Shown here: positions 53,097 through 60,969 of the stretch, one piece after another
How positions within the stretch are numbered: the stretch's first letter is position 1
How the letters are laid out: every line of letters begins with the position of its first letter
NCBI GenBank assembly: GCA_902786565.1
Contig: CADACW010000010.1
Span: forward strand, 1 to 64,000
DNA: 64,000 bases
Reading direction: 5' to 3'
Origin: an uncultured Prevotellaceae bacterium
GTDB taxonomy: Bacteria > Bacteroidota > Bacteroidia > Bacteroidales > Bacteroidaceae
The notes under the pieces: model-generated
The model's database searches: none
What the model was told of the DNA's origin: nothing
The model's input: the letters and a program-made list of their open reading frames with translations, nothing else
Translations under genes and position numbers: made by a program

Positions 53097-54515
53097 CTAT
53101 TTCATCTTCTCGCTGATGTAGCCGTAATAGTCCTGCGGCTCAATGTCGCTGGGGAATAGCTGGGAGAGCACCAGCCGACACTCGCGGGGGTTTACGCGGC
53201 ACGCCTTCTTCAGATAGTCCAGAAATTCGGCCTGGCGCCCCAGTTCGTAACAGCACAGCGCCATATAGGCATAGCCGTCCTTATGGTCGTCGGGCACCAC
53301 GCGGAAGTAGTTCTGGAACAGGGAGTAGGCGGCGTCCAGATAGCGGTTGTCGTAGAACGAGACGATGACGCGCAGGATGGTGAGCAGCGGCTCCTCGCTG
53401 TCGGCCACCGCCTGCTGGAAATGTTCCTCGGCCTCGTCGAGCCTGCCGGCAGAGAGCAGCACGTGGCCCTTCACCAGCCCTATCTGCACGGGGTCGTTGT
53501 ATGTGGCTTCCGCCTTGTCCAGACAGTCCAGGGCGATATCCACGTCGCCCGTCTCGCTGTAGGCGAAGGCCAGTTCCTGATAGATTTCAAAGAGATAGTC
53601 TTCGCGCCCGTCGGCCACGTCGATGGCGTGCTTCAGCGTGTCGATGGCCTCCTCGTTGCGGCCCAGGTTGATCAGGCACGTGCCTTGGTAGAGTATGCCC
53701 AGCTCGTCGTCGGGCACCTCCTCGGTGTAGCGCTTGTAGTATTTCAGCGCCTCCTCGAAGTTCTCCAGCCGGTTCAGGCCGTTGGCCTTCGACAGCAGGC
53801 CGTCGGGGTCCTTGGGGTCAATGGCAATGGCATACTCGCTGCTCTGTATCGAGTTGTTGTAGTCCTCGTCCATATACTGGGCGCTGGCCAGCGCGTTCCA
53901 GTAGTATTTCGAAAAGGGGTTGGTGTCGATGAGCTCGTTGAAGATGCGGCCGCTGTCCTTGTATTTGCCCAGTCCGAAGAGGGTGCGGCCCAGCAGTTCC
54001 TTGAACTCCGGCGTGTCCTCCTGCTTGCCCCGGGCCATCCACTCCATGGCCTTTTCGGGGTAGTCGTAGTCGGCGTAGATGTTGGCCACGTCGACCACAA
54101 AGTCCTGATACTCCTCAGGGGGCACCTTGCCGAACTCATCGCGCAGATAGGCGTCGGCCTCCTCCACGCGCTCCTCGCTGAGCAGTATCTCCGCCCGGCA
54201 GTAGACGTAGTCGGGCTCGCTCGTCTCGATGATCTGGTCCAGCAGTTCCCATGCCCGCTGGGTGTCGCCGTCGTAGAGGGCCTCGTGGATGCGGTAAGCC
54301 AGCGGGGCAATGGCCCCTGGCGAGAGGCCCTCGGCCAGGGTGATGGCCGCTTCGGCCTCGTCCATTTGGCCCGACATCTGGTAGAAGTCGGCAATCTCGG
54401 CCAGCTCGTCGGCATCGAGAAACACGGGCTGGCCCGTGTTTACGGCCTCCTCATATTCCGCAAGCATATCGCGGAATTCTTCGCTGTCAAAGTATTCGTC
54501 GCCAGTCTTCTTCAT
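53097..54515 (-). CDS. Tetratricopeptide repeat protein
   Basis: 472 residues from MKKTGDEYFDSEEFRDMLAEYE; 12 further residues upstream would overlap the TACCTTTG box at 54539-54546. Nearly the whole protein is TPR-type helices (e.g. AEIADFYQMSGQMDEAEAAI, LGRNEEAIDTLKHAID), very acidic and without signal peptide, so a cytoplasmic scaffold is likely. Partners unknown. It converges on the M3 peptidase with 24 bases between stops. Confidence 0.85.
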   Translation of the reverse strand: MKKTGDEYFDSEEFRDMLAEYEEAVNTGQPVFLDADELAEIADFYQMSGQMDEAEAAITLAEGLSPGAIAPLAYRIHEALYDGDTQRAWELLDQIIETSEPDYVYCRAEILLSEERVEEADAYLRDEFGKVPPEEYQDFVVDVANIYADYDYPEKAMEWMARGKQEDTPEFKELLGRTLFGLGKYKDSGRIFNELIDTNPFSKYYWNALASAQYMDEDYNNSIQSSEYAIAIDPKDPDGLLSKANGLNRLENFEEALKYYKRYTEEVPDDELGILYQGTCLINLGRNEEAIDTLKHAIDVADGREDYLFEIYQELAFAYSETGDVDIALDCLDKAEATYNDPVQIGLVKGHVLLSAGRLDEAEEHFQQAVADSEEPLLTILRVIVSFYDNRYLDAAYSLFQNYFRVVPDDHKDGYAYMALCCYELGRQAEFLDYLKKACRVNPRECRLVLSQLFPSDIEPQDYYGYISEKMK

Positions 54516-54643
54516 GTCATCATCTTTTTTTGGCGGTGCAAAGGTAAGCATTTGGGTGGAAATAACAAAAGGGAGGGAAGAAAAATCTCTGCCACCCCAT
54601 CAATTTCTCCCTTACTCAGCAATAGTTTCCCCCTTTTTTTTTG

Positions 54644-54651
54644 TACCTTTG
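54644..54651 (+). promoter_or_regulatory. Promoter -7 box of the Y1 transposase gene
   Basis: TACCTTTG; RNA would start near 54658-54660, immediately before the first palindrome, so the transcript begins with a hairpin. No good -33 box. Confidence 0.65.
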
Positions 54652-54660
54652 CACCCACCA

Positions 54661-54681
54661 TGCTGCAACACTGTTGCAGCA
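54661..54681 (+). repeat. REP-like palindrome, copy 1
   Basis: Perfect inverted repeat: arms TGCTGCAACA and TGTTGCAGCA around a single C. It sits at the predicted 5' end of the transposase mRNA. Confidence 0.9.
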
Positions 54682-54697
54682 AAGAAAACCAAACCTA

Positions 54698-54718
54698 TGC
54701 TGCAACACCGTTGCAGCA
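54698..54718 (+). repeat. REP-like palindrome, copy 2
   Basis: Arms TGCTGCAAC and GTTGCAGCA (9 bp) around ACC. It lies 16 bases after copy 1 and 18 bases before the transposase start codon. Confidence 0.9.
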
Positions 54719-54736
54719 AAGAAAAACCAAAAGGCA

Positions 54737-55753
54737 ATGGATAAAGAAACTTTTGAGAAACACAAGCCCTTTGCCGGCGAGAAGAAACCCTCGATGCTCA
54801 GGCGACGCGTGGGCCATGACTACCAGTCGCGTAGAATCTACCTCATCACCATGACGGTGGAGGGCCGGCGCCCCCTCCTGGGCACCCTCGCAGGCAATGC
54901 CGATGCCCCCGACGACAGCCCCGAGGCTCCCAGGGTGGAGCCATCGCCCTTGGGCTTGGAGGTGCAGCGATGCTGGTTCTCTATCCATGACCACTACCCC
55001 GAGGTGGAGGTGCTTGCCCTCCAGCTGATGCCCGACCATCTGCACGGCATCCTCTTCGTCACCACACAGATGGAGCAGCACTTAGGCATAGTGCTCAAGG
55101 GCTTCAAGGCCGGCTGCAACAAGGCCTATCGCCAGTCCCCCTATGCTGCAACACTGTTGCAGCAAAGAGACGCCAAGGCCAAAGACGACCGCACCCACGG
55201 CTACCTCTGGGCGCGGGGCTTCAACGACCATATCCTCGAGGGGGCCGGCGAACTGGAACGCTGGTTCCACTACCTGCACGACAACCCCCGCCGCCTTTCC
55301 ATCCGCCGCAGCCACCCCGACTACTTCCGCGTAAGCTTTGGCATCACCATCGGGGGGCAGAGCTATGCCGCCATCGGCAACCGCTTCCTGCTCGACAGCC
55401 CCGAGAAGGTGCAGGTGCAATGCTCCAGAAGCCTTACTGCCGAAGAGGTGGCGGCGACGGTGGAGCGTCTGCTGACCAAGGCCCGCCGGGGGGCGGTGCT
55501 CGTCTCGCCAGCCATCTCTAAGGGTGAGCAGGCCGCTATGCGGGCGGCCCTTGATGCCCGTCTGCCCCTCATCTTCCTCACCCCCTGGGGCTTCAACGCC
55601 TTCTCCCGTCCTGGCCATCAGTACTACGAGGCTTGTGCCGAGGGTCGTTTCCTCATCCTTGCCCCTTGGCCCCACGAGAACCAGCGCCTGCCCCTTACCC
55701 GCAGTATGTGCCTGGCCCTCAACGCTATGACCGCCACCATCTGCCAGCAATAG
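54737..55753 (+). CDS. REP-associated Y1 (HUH) transposase with extra C-terminal domain
   Basis: 338 residues from MDKETFEKHKPFAG; earlier in-frame ATGs would translate the palindromes. Y1_Tnp domain about 30-190: HUH pair His101/His103 in MPDHLHGILFV, candidate catalytic Tyr179 in FHYLHDNPRR. Residues 136-143 (YAATLLQQ) are encoded by palindrome copy 3, inside the linker before the Tyr helix. Residues about 230-338 form a separate domain (GAVLVSPAISKGEQAAMRAA, LIFLTPWGFNAFSRPG, GRFLILAPWP) that recalls the Rossmann-like DprA/SLOG fold. No 5'/3' IS ends are seen, so it is probably a domesticated RAYT acting on its own repeats. Confidence 0.85.
   Translation: MDKETFEKHKPFAGEKKPSMLRRRVGHDYQSRRIYLITMTVEGRRPLLGTLAGNADAPDDSPEAPRVEPSPLGLEVQRCWFSIHDHYPEVEVLALQLMPDHLHGILFVTTQMEQHLGIVLKGFKAGCNKAYRQSPYAATLLQQRDAKAKDDRTHGYLWARGFNDHILEGAGELERWFHYLHDNPRRLSIRRSHPDYFRVSFGITIGGQSYAAIGNRFLLDSPEKVQVQCSRSLTAEEVAATVERLLTKARRGAVLVSPAISKGEQAAMRAALDARLPLIFLTPWGFNAFSRPGHQYYEACAEGRFLILAPWPHENQRLPLTRSMCLALNAMTATICQQ
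55144..55164 (+). repeat. REP-like palindrome, copy 3, inside the transposase gene
   Basis: Identical to copy 1 over all 21 bases and in the same orientation, but within the coding sequence and in frame (codons 136-143). Confidence 0.92.
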
Positions 55754-55764
55754 TCCCCCCTTTT

Positions 55765-55811
55765 CTGCTTCATCCTCGTCTCCCTTTTTCTGCTTCACCC
55801 TCGTCCCCCTT
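55765..55811 (+). repeat. Imperfect tandem duplication after the transposase gene
   Basis: CTGCTTCATCCTCGTCTCCC and CTGCTTCACCCTCGTCCCCC, spaced by TTTTT, lie between the gene and palindrome copy 4. Confidence 0.65.
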
Positions 55812-55831
55812 TGCTGCAACACCGTTGCAGC
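55812..55831 (+). repeat. REP-like palindrome, copy 4
   Basis: TGCTGCAAC/GTTGCAGC arms around ACC, last base of the unit changed. With copies 1 and 2 it brackets the transposase gene. Confidence 0.88.
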
Positions 55832-55837
55832 CCCCCT

Positions 55838-55883
55838 AAAAAAGCGAAGCCCCCGCAGCACCAGCACTGGTGCCACGGGGGCT
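55838..55883 (-). terminator. Terminator of glnS
   Basis: AGCCCCCG (55848-55855) pairs with CGGGGGCT (55876-55883), with inner GCACCAG/CTGGTGC; on the minus strand TTTTTT follows after CGC. Confidence 0.85.
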
Positions 55884-55911
55884 CTCTGTCTCTGGCAAAA
55901 AAAGGCCAGAC

Positions 55912-57717
55912 TCAGCTCTTCAGCCCCACGGTGCGGTTGAACACAGGGTGAGCCGGCGTAGAGTCGGGGTCGATGTTGAAATAGCCGATGCGCTGGAACT
56001 GCAGATAAGTGAGCGCAGGCAGACTGACGGCGAAAGGCTCCACGAAACAGTTGGTGAGCACATGGAGGTTGTCCGGGTTCATCATCAGCCGGAGTGCGTC
56101 GGCACCCTTGATGCCCTCTTCCTCCTCCAGTCGCTTCAGTTCGTCGCGGGGGTTCTCGTGTTTCCACAGACGGTCGTAGAGGCGCACTTCCGCCTGCACG
56201 GCATTGTGGCAGCTCACCCAGTGCAGCGTCTTGCCCTTGATTTTCCGGTTGGCGCCGGGCATGCCGCTGCGGCTCTCGGGGTCGTAGGTGCAGTAGATGG
56301 TGGTGATGCGCCCTTCGGCATCCTTGTCGCAGGGGTGCTCCTCGTCGCACTTGATGATGTAGGCGTTCTTCAGGCGTACCTCCTTGCCGGGGGCGAGTCG
56401 CATGAACTTCTTCTCGGCCACCTCTTGGAAGTCGTCGCGCTCAATCCACAGCTCGCGGCTGAACTCCACCTGGTGGGTGCCGTCGGCCTCGTTTTCGGGA
56501 TTGTTGACGGCGTTGAGCATTTCAGTCTGCCCCTCAGGATAGTTGGTGATGACCACCCGCACGGGGTCGAGCACGGCGCTGACGCGCAGGGCGCGGGTGT
56601 TCAGGTCGTCGCGTAGGGCGCTCTCGAAGAGGGCCATGTCGTTCAGCGCGTCAATCTTGGTGTAGCCGATTTTCTCCATGAAGTTCTTGATGCCCTCGGG
56701 CGAATAGCCGCGGCGGCGGAAGCCGCAGATGGTGGGCATGCGAGGGTCGTCCCAGCCGCTGACCAGCCCCTCGCTGACCAGGGTGCGCAGGTTGCGCTTG
56801 GAGAGGAGGATGTAGTTCAGGTTCAGCTTGTTGAACTCTGTCTGGTGGGGACCATTGTAAGATTGAAGATTGAAGATTGAGGATTGAAGATTTTCTGCCG
56901 CAGGATAATTCTCAATCTTCAATTTTCCATTTTCAATCTCTTTTCCCCACTCCGACATCCATTTCACAAAGAGGTCGTACAGGGGCCTGTGCTCCACGAA
57001 CTCCAGGGTGCACCACGAGTGGGTGACACCCTCCAGATAGTCGCTCTGGCCGTGGGCAAAGTCGTACATGGGGTAGGCGTTCCACTTCGAGCCGGTCTTC
57101 ACGTGGGGCATGTTCAGCACACGGTAGATGAGCGGGTCGCGGAACAGCATGTTCGGGTGGGCCATGTCTATCTTGGCCCGCAGGGTGAGTGTGCCGGGCT
57201 GGCACTCGCCGCTGTTCATGTATTCGAAGAGTCGGAGGCTCTCCTCCACCGGACGGTCGCGGAAGGGGCTGTTGGTGCCGGGGCTGGTGGTGGTGCCCTT
57301 CTGCTGGGCAATCACCTCGCTGCTCTGCTCGTCGACATAGGCGCGGCCCTGCTTGATGAGCCAAACGGCGAAGTCCCACAGCTGCTGGAAATAGTCGCTG
57401 GCGTAGTAGACGTGGGCCCACTCGTAGCCGAGCCACTTGATGTCCTGCTCGATGCTTTCGATGTATTCGGTGTCCTCCTTCTGCGGGTTGGTGTCGTCGA
57501 AGCGAAGGTTGCACTCGCCGCCATATTTCTTGGCCAGTCCGAAGTCTATGGCGATGGCCTTGGCGTGGCCAATATGCAGATAGCCGTTGGGCTCTGGCGG
57601 GAACCGGGTTTGCAGCCGTCCGCCGTTCTTCCCTTCAGCCAGGTCGTCGATGACCATCTGTTCTATGAAGCTGACGCTTTTTCTCTCTTCGCTCTCGTTG
57701 ATGATTTTCTCTTCCAT
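55912..57717 (-). CDS. glnS: Glutaminyl-tRNA synthetase with an in-frame repeat insertion
   Basis: 601 residues from MEEKIINESEERKSVSF. Class I synthetase: HIGH motif in PNGYLHIGHAKA, KMSKS-type LLSKRNLRTL, WDDPRMPTICGFRRRGY, and a full C-terminal anticodon-binding domain. Between LYDLFVKWMSEWGK and YNGPHQTEF, where E. coli GlnRS has only a few residues, are about 30 extra residues (IENGKLKIENYPAAENLQ...) encoded by 56853-56946. The insert is AATTGAAAATTG-type repeat sequence like that between ribosomal genes. It lies on a surface loop and is probably tolerated. Confidence 0.95.
   Translation of the reverse strand: MEEKIINESEERKSVSFIEQMVIDDLAEGKNGGRLQTRFPPEPNGYLHIGHAKAIAIDFGLAKKYGGECNLRFDDTNPQKEDTEYIESIEQDIKWLGYEWAHVYYASDYFQQLWDFAVWLIKQGRAYVDEQSSEVIAQQKGTTTSPGTNSPFRDRPVEESLRLFEYMNSGECQPGTLTLRAKIDMAHPNMLFRDPLIYRVLNMPHVKTGSKWNAYPMYDFAHGQSDYLEGVTHSWCTLEFVEHRPLYDLFVKWMSEWGKEIENGKLKIENYPAAENLQSSIFNLQSYNGPHQTEFNKLNLNYILLSKRNLRTLVSEGLVSGWDDPRMPTICGFRRRGYSPEGIKNFMEKIGYTKIDALNDMALFESALRDDLNTRALRVSAVLDPVRVVITNYPEGQTEMLNAVNNPENEADGTHQVEFSRELWIERDDFQEVAEKKFMRLAPGKEVRLKNAYIIKCDEEHPCDKDAEGRITTIYCTYDPESRSGMPGANRKIKGKTLHWVSCHNAVQAEVRLYDRLWKHENPRDELKRLEEEEGIKGADALRLMMNPDNLHVLTNCFVEPFAVSLPALTYLQFQRIGYFNIDPDSTPAHPVFNRTVGLKS
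56853..56946. repeat. Repeat insertion inside glnS
   Basis: Tandem GATTGAAGATT units (56854-56892) face an inverted arm CTCAATCTTCAATTTTCC and more (56908-56939), giving a hairpin with a short GC-rich centre (CTGCCGCAGG). Reading frame is kept through the insert. Confidence 0.82.
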
Positions 57718-57750
57718 TGTTTTTTCTTTGCTCTTTACGCTATTCACTTG

Positions 57751-58683
57751 TTACTTAGCCATCAGGTATCTTTCGGCTTCGATGGCGGCCTGGCAGCCTG
57801 TGCCTGCGGCCGAGATGGCCTGGCGGTAGACGGGGTCGGCGCAGTCGCCGGCCACGAAGATGCCCGGCAGCTGTGTGCGCGGGGTGCCGTCTACCTTCTT
57901 CAGGTAGCCGGCCTCGTCGGTGGGCAGCCATTGTTTGAAGATGTCGGTGTTGGGCTTGTGGCCGATGGCCAGGAAGAAGCCGTCGATGGCAATGTCTACC
58001 TGCTGCTCGTCGGGTTCGCCGCGGCGCTTCACCAAGTGGGCGCCCTCAAGGCCGTTTTCGCCGAAGAGGCCGATGGTGTTGTGCTCGAACAGAATCTCGA
58101 TGTTCTCCCTTTCGGCCACGCGCTGCTGCATCACCTTCGATGCGCGGAGGAAAGGCTTGCGCACGATGAGGTAGACCTTCTGGCAGATGCCGCTCAAGTA
58201 GAGGGCGTCCTCGCAGGCGGTGTCGCCGCCGCCCACCACGGCCACGGTCTTCTTGCGGTAGAAGAAACCGTCACAGGTGGCGCAGGCCGATACACCCATG
58301 CCCATGTATTTCTGTTCGTCGGGCAGACCAAGGTATTTGGCCGAGGCGCCGGTAGCGATGATGACCGTGTCGGCCACCAGCTCGCGACCGCTGTCGTCCC
58401 AGAGGTGATAGGGTGGGGCGGAGAGGTCGGCCTTCATGATTTCGCCGTCGCGGATGTCGGTGCCGAAGCGCTCGGCCTGCTGGCGCAGGTCCATCATCAT
58501 CTGGTTGCCGTCGACACCCTCGGGATAGCCGGGGAAGTTCTCTACCTCGGTGGTCTGCGTCAGCTGGCCGCCAGGCTGCAGTCCGCAGTACTCGATGGGC
58601 TGCAGATTGGCGCGGCTGGCGTAGATGGCAGCAGTATAGCCCGCAGGGCCGCTGCCGATGATAACGCATTTCGTGGTTTCCAT
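57751..58683 (-). CDS. trxB: Thioredoxin reductase
   Basis: 310 residues. FAD-binding GSGPAGYTAAIYASRA, redox pair in SACATCDGFF (CATC), NADPH fold VAVVGGGDTACEDAL, C-terminal VFVAGDCAD-type segment (FVAGDCADPVYRQA). Reduces thioredoxin with NADPH. The peroxidase gene 8 bases upstream (58692) is in the same transcript. Confidence 0.96.
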   Translation of the reverse strand: METTKCVIIGSGPAGYTAAIYASRANLQPIEYCGLQPGGQLTQTTEVENFPGYPEGVDGNQMMMDLRQQAERFGTDIRDGEIMKADLSAPPYHLWDDSGRELVADTVIIATGASAKYLGLPDEQKYMGMGVSACATCDGFFYRKKTVAVVGGGDTACEDALYLSGICQKVYLIVRKPFLRASKVMQQRVAERENIEILFEHNTIGLFGENGLEGAHLVKRRGEPDEQQVDIAIDGFFLAIGHKPNTDIFKQWLPTDEAGYLKKVDGTPRTQLPGIFVAGDCADPVYRQAISAAGTGCQAAIEAERYLMAK

Positions 58684-58691
58684 AAGCAGGA

Positions 58692-59243
58692 TTAGTGCAG
58701 CAGCTTCTCAATCTGGGCGGCAATGTTCTCAAGTTTCTCGGTAGGCTCGAAGCGGGCCACCACGTTGCCCTTCTTGTCGATGAGGAACTTGGTGAAATTC
58801 CACTTGATGTCGGGCTTCTCCTTGTACTGCGGGTCGTCCTTGGAGAGCATGTCGTCCAGGATGTGGGCGATGGGGTGCTCCATGTCCCAACCGGCAAATC
58901 CCTTCTGTTCCTGCAGGAACTTGAACAGCGGCTCGGCGTCGGGGCCATTGACCTTCACCTTCTTGAAGCGGGGGAAGTCGGTGCCGAAGTTCAGCTTGCA
59001 GAACTCGTGGATGCTCTCATCGGTGCCGGGGGCCTGCTGGCCGAACTGGTTGCAGGGGAAGTCCAGAACGACGAAACCCTCGCTGCGGTATTTCTCGTAG
59101 AGCTTCTCCAGCTCATCGTACTGGGGGGTGAACCCACACTTGGTTGCAGTGTTGACAATGAGCAGCACTTCGTTGGCATACTCTTTCAGCGACACGTCCT
59201 TGCCTTTTCTGTCCTTGACAGTGAAATCATAAATTGTCTTCAT
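58692..59243 (-). CDS. gpx: Glutathione peroxidase-like thiol peroxidase
   Basis: 183 residues. Peroxidatic Cys in NTATKCGFTPQY, then DFPCNQFGQQAPG and WNFTKFLID (Trp/Asn/Gln tetrad). It uses Cys, not Sec. Bacterial members are normally reduced by thioredoxin, which fits the adjacent trxB. Confidence 0.94.
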   Translation of the reverse strand: MKTIYDFTVKDRKGKDVSLKEYANEVLLIVNTATKCGFTPQYDELEKLYEKYRSEGFVVLDFPCNQFGQQAPGTDESIHEFCKLNFGTDFPRFKKVKVNGPDAEPLFKFLQEQKGFAGWDMEHPIAHILDDMLSKDDPQYKEKPDIKWNFTKFLIDKKGNVVARFEPTEKLENIAAQIEKLLH

Positions 59244-59288
59244 CTTTGTTAAGTGTATATGTTTTGTTGTTTATAGTTCGTTCTGTTG

Positions 59289-60221
59289 TCAGATGCCCCA
59301 CGCCCTGCAGACATTCTCCCTGGGCAGTTGCTCCACACGCGCCTCGACGTCGTCGGGCAGGTTGCAGAAGAAGTCGATGCCCGTCAGCTGCTCCAGCTCG
59401 CGGATGTTCATGGCGTATTTGTTCAGCGGGTCGCTGCCGTGGTTCTGGTTGTCGTGCTCTATCCAGAAGCCGATAGCCTTGTAGCCCTGCTGGTTCTTCA
59501 GCAGAAGGGCCACAAAGAAGTATTTGGGCACCCGCAGTTCGCCCTTGATTTTTGTCAGCAGCTGGTTGTCCTCGATGGTGCCACCCTTCACCACATAGAG
59601 CGTGTCGGACACCCGCTGTCCGTTGCTGGCGGTGCTGTTGCTGGCCGCCCATGTGCGCACCTTGTCCTCCAGTCGGCACCAAGGGCTGCTATAGTCCACG
59701 CCGGAGTTGAACATAGAGTATTGCGGCTGCATGTTGGTCAGAAAGAAGGTCTGGTAGTTGGCCTCTGTCGAATAGAGCCTGTCGGCCGAAGGGCAGATGT
59801 GGCCATGGCTGAAGCCGCTGCTCCAGAACAGGTCGGTGCTGAAGTAGTAGCTGTCGGGCAGCATCGGGTCGCGGGGGTACTGGTTGTTCTGCGAGTAGTA
59901 GCGCGTGGTGTTGCGCTTGAGGGTGCCCGAGTGCATCTGATAGGCCGACCATCTGGGTGCGCGCTTCTCAATGTCCCATTCCACGGAGTAGTTGATGCCA
60001 TACTGGTCGTTGGTATAGTGTATGAGCATCAGGCTGCCGCCCTTGGTGTGGGGGAACTCCAGGCGTGCCAGTGCCGGTTCCTTGCTGTCGTCGTTGTGGT
60101 TGGCATTGTTGACGGTGGGGTCCGTCTTTTGCCAGCCGTTGTCGCCGTCGGTGTCTGAACACGACAGAATGATGACTGGCAGTAGTGCCAGCAGGAGCAG
60201 GTGGACAAGGGAGGGTCTCAT
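59289..60221 (-). CDS. DNA/RNA non-specific endonuclease, lipoprotein
   Basis: 310 residues. Signal with lipobox LLPVIILSCSD, so attached to a membrane. NUC1/Endonuclease_NS domain: the usual DRGH motif is FSHGHICPSADR here (general-base His kept), metal Asn in FFLTNMQPQYSMFNSG, and later RVPKYFFVALL. It probably digests extracellular nucleic acid for nutrition or defence. Confidence 0.88.
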   Translation of the reverse strand: MRPSLVHLLLLALLPVIILSCSDTDGDNGWQKTDPTVNNANHNDDSKEPALARLEFPHTKGGSLMLIHYTNDQYGINYSVEWDIEKRAPRWSAYQMHSGTLKRNTTRYYSQNNQYPRDPMLPDSYYFSTDLFWSSGFSHGHICPSADRLYSTEANYQTFFLTNMQPQYSMFNSGVDYSSPWCRLEDKVRTWAASNSTASNGQRVSDTLYVVKGGTIEDNQLLTKIKGELRVPKYFFVALLLKNQQGYKAIGFWIEHDNQNHGSDPLNKYAMNIRELEQLTGIDFFCNLPDDVEARVEQLPRENVCRAWGI

Positions 60222-60262
60222 AGTTTAGTCGGGGTGTGTGAGCGTCTGTATATATATATTAA

Positions 60263-60306
60263 AGAGGTGCGCACAAGGTATATGCAACTACCCTGAACGC
60301 ACCTCT
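60263..60306. terminator. Hairpin between rpmE2 and the nuclease gene
   Basis: AGAGGTGCG (60263-60271) pairs perfectly with CGCACCTCT (60298-60306) around 26 bases. T-rich sequence follows on the + strand and TTTAATAT on the - strand. Likely end of the rpmE2 transcript. Confidence 0.6.
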
Positions 60307-60371
60307 CATTTTTCTTTCAGCATTGAGTTTACTTACACGCGTTGACAGGTGTGCACGTGCAACGCTCGCCT

Positions 60372-60626
60372 TTATTTCTTAGCAGCCTTACCGTAGCGGC
60401 TCATGAACTTGTCTACGCGGCCGGCGGTGTCTACCAACTTGCTCTTACCGGTGTAGAAGGGGTGTGAGCTGCTTGAGATTTCTACTTTTACCACGGGGTA
60501 AGTCTCGCCTTCGAATTCCACGGTGTCGTTAGTCTTTGCAGTGGACTTCGTAAGGAACATATCGCCGTTGGACATGTCACGGAACACGACGGGGCGATAG
60601 TTTTCTGGATGGATTCCTTTTTTCAT
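60372..60626 (-). CDS. rpmE2: 50S ribosomal protein L31 type B (bL31), zinc-free
   Basis: 84 residues from [15 protein letters not shown]; the frame runs on upstream, but the TACCTTTG box at 60678-60685 rules that out. No cysteine is present, so it is the C- (YkgM-type) L31 that needs no zinc. The C-terminal [20 protein letters not shown] is typical. Confidence 0.96.
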   Translation of the reverse strand: MKKGIHPENYRPVVFRDMSNGDMFLTKSTAKTNDTVEFEGETYPVVKVEISSSSHPFYTGKSKLVDTAGRVDKFMSRYGKAAKK

Positions 60627-60906
60627 CGTTGTTGTTAATGATTGTTGATAATCTGTGTATATTTTGCTTTCAGGCTGCAAAGGTACTGCTTTTTTCTCTT
60701 TCCCGCAAATTTTTCGCCTCCGTTTTTGCGCTTCTTCCCCATTTTTCTTCATATTTCACCCTAAATGCTTGGCGGTTTGGTTCTTTTTCCGTATTTCCGC
60801 AGCATCGTGGGAGCCGCCCCTTGGGGGGTATGTGAGGTGAATGTCCAATTTAAACTCAATTCGATTATGAAGAAAAGAGGGCTGTTGCCACTGTCGCTTG
60901 TCTCTT
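60627..60906. other. rpmE2 upstream region, no gene
   Basis: Contains the rpmE2 promoter box (60678-60685, minus strand) and otherwise nothing supported; reading frames here are upstream extensions of rpmE2 or short. Confidence 0.5.
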
Positions 60907-60944
60907 AAAACAGACATCGCCGCCTACGGTGGCAGACGGCGATG
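60907..60944 (-). terminator. Terminator of the M23 peptidase gene
   Basis: CATCGCCG (60915-60922) pairs with CGGCGATG (60937-60944); TCTGTTTT follows on the minus strand. Confidence 0.8.
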
Positions 60945-60969
60945 GTATTGTGTAGAGAGAGAAGCGTTG

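Noticed and set aside
55082-56350. Long minus-strand reading frame (422 codons) across the transposase gene and the end of glnS
   Set aside because: Its translation is low complexity and matches no family, while both overlapped genes have clear domains; it is a shadow of high-GC coding sequence.
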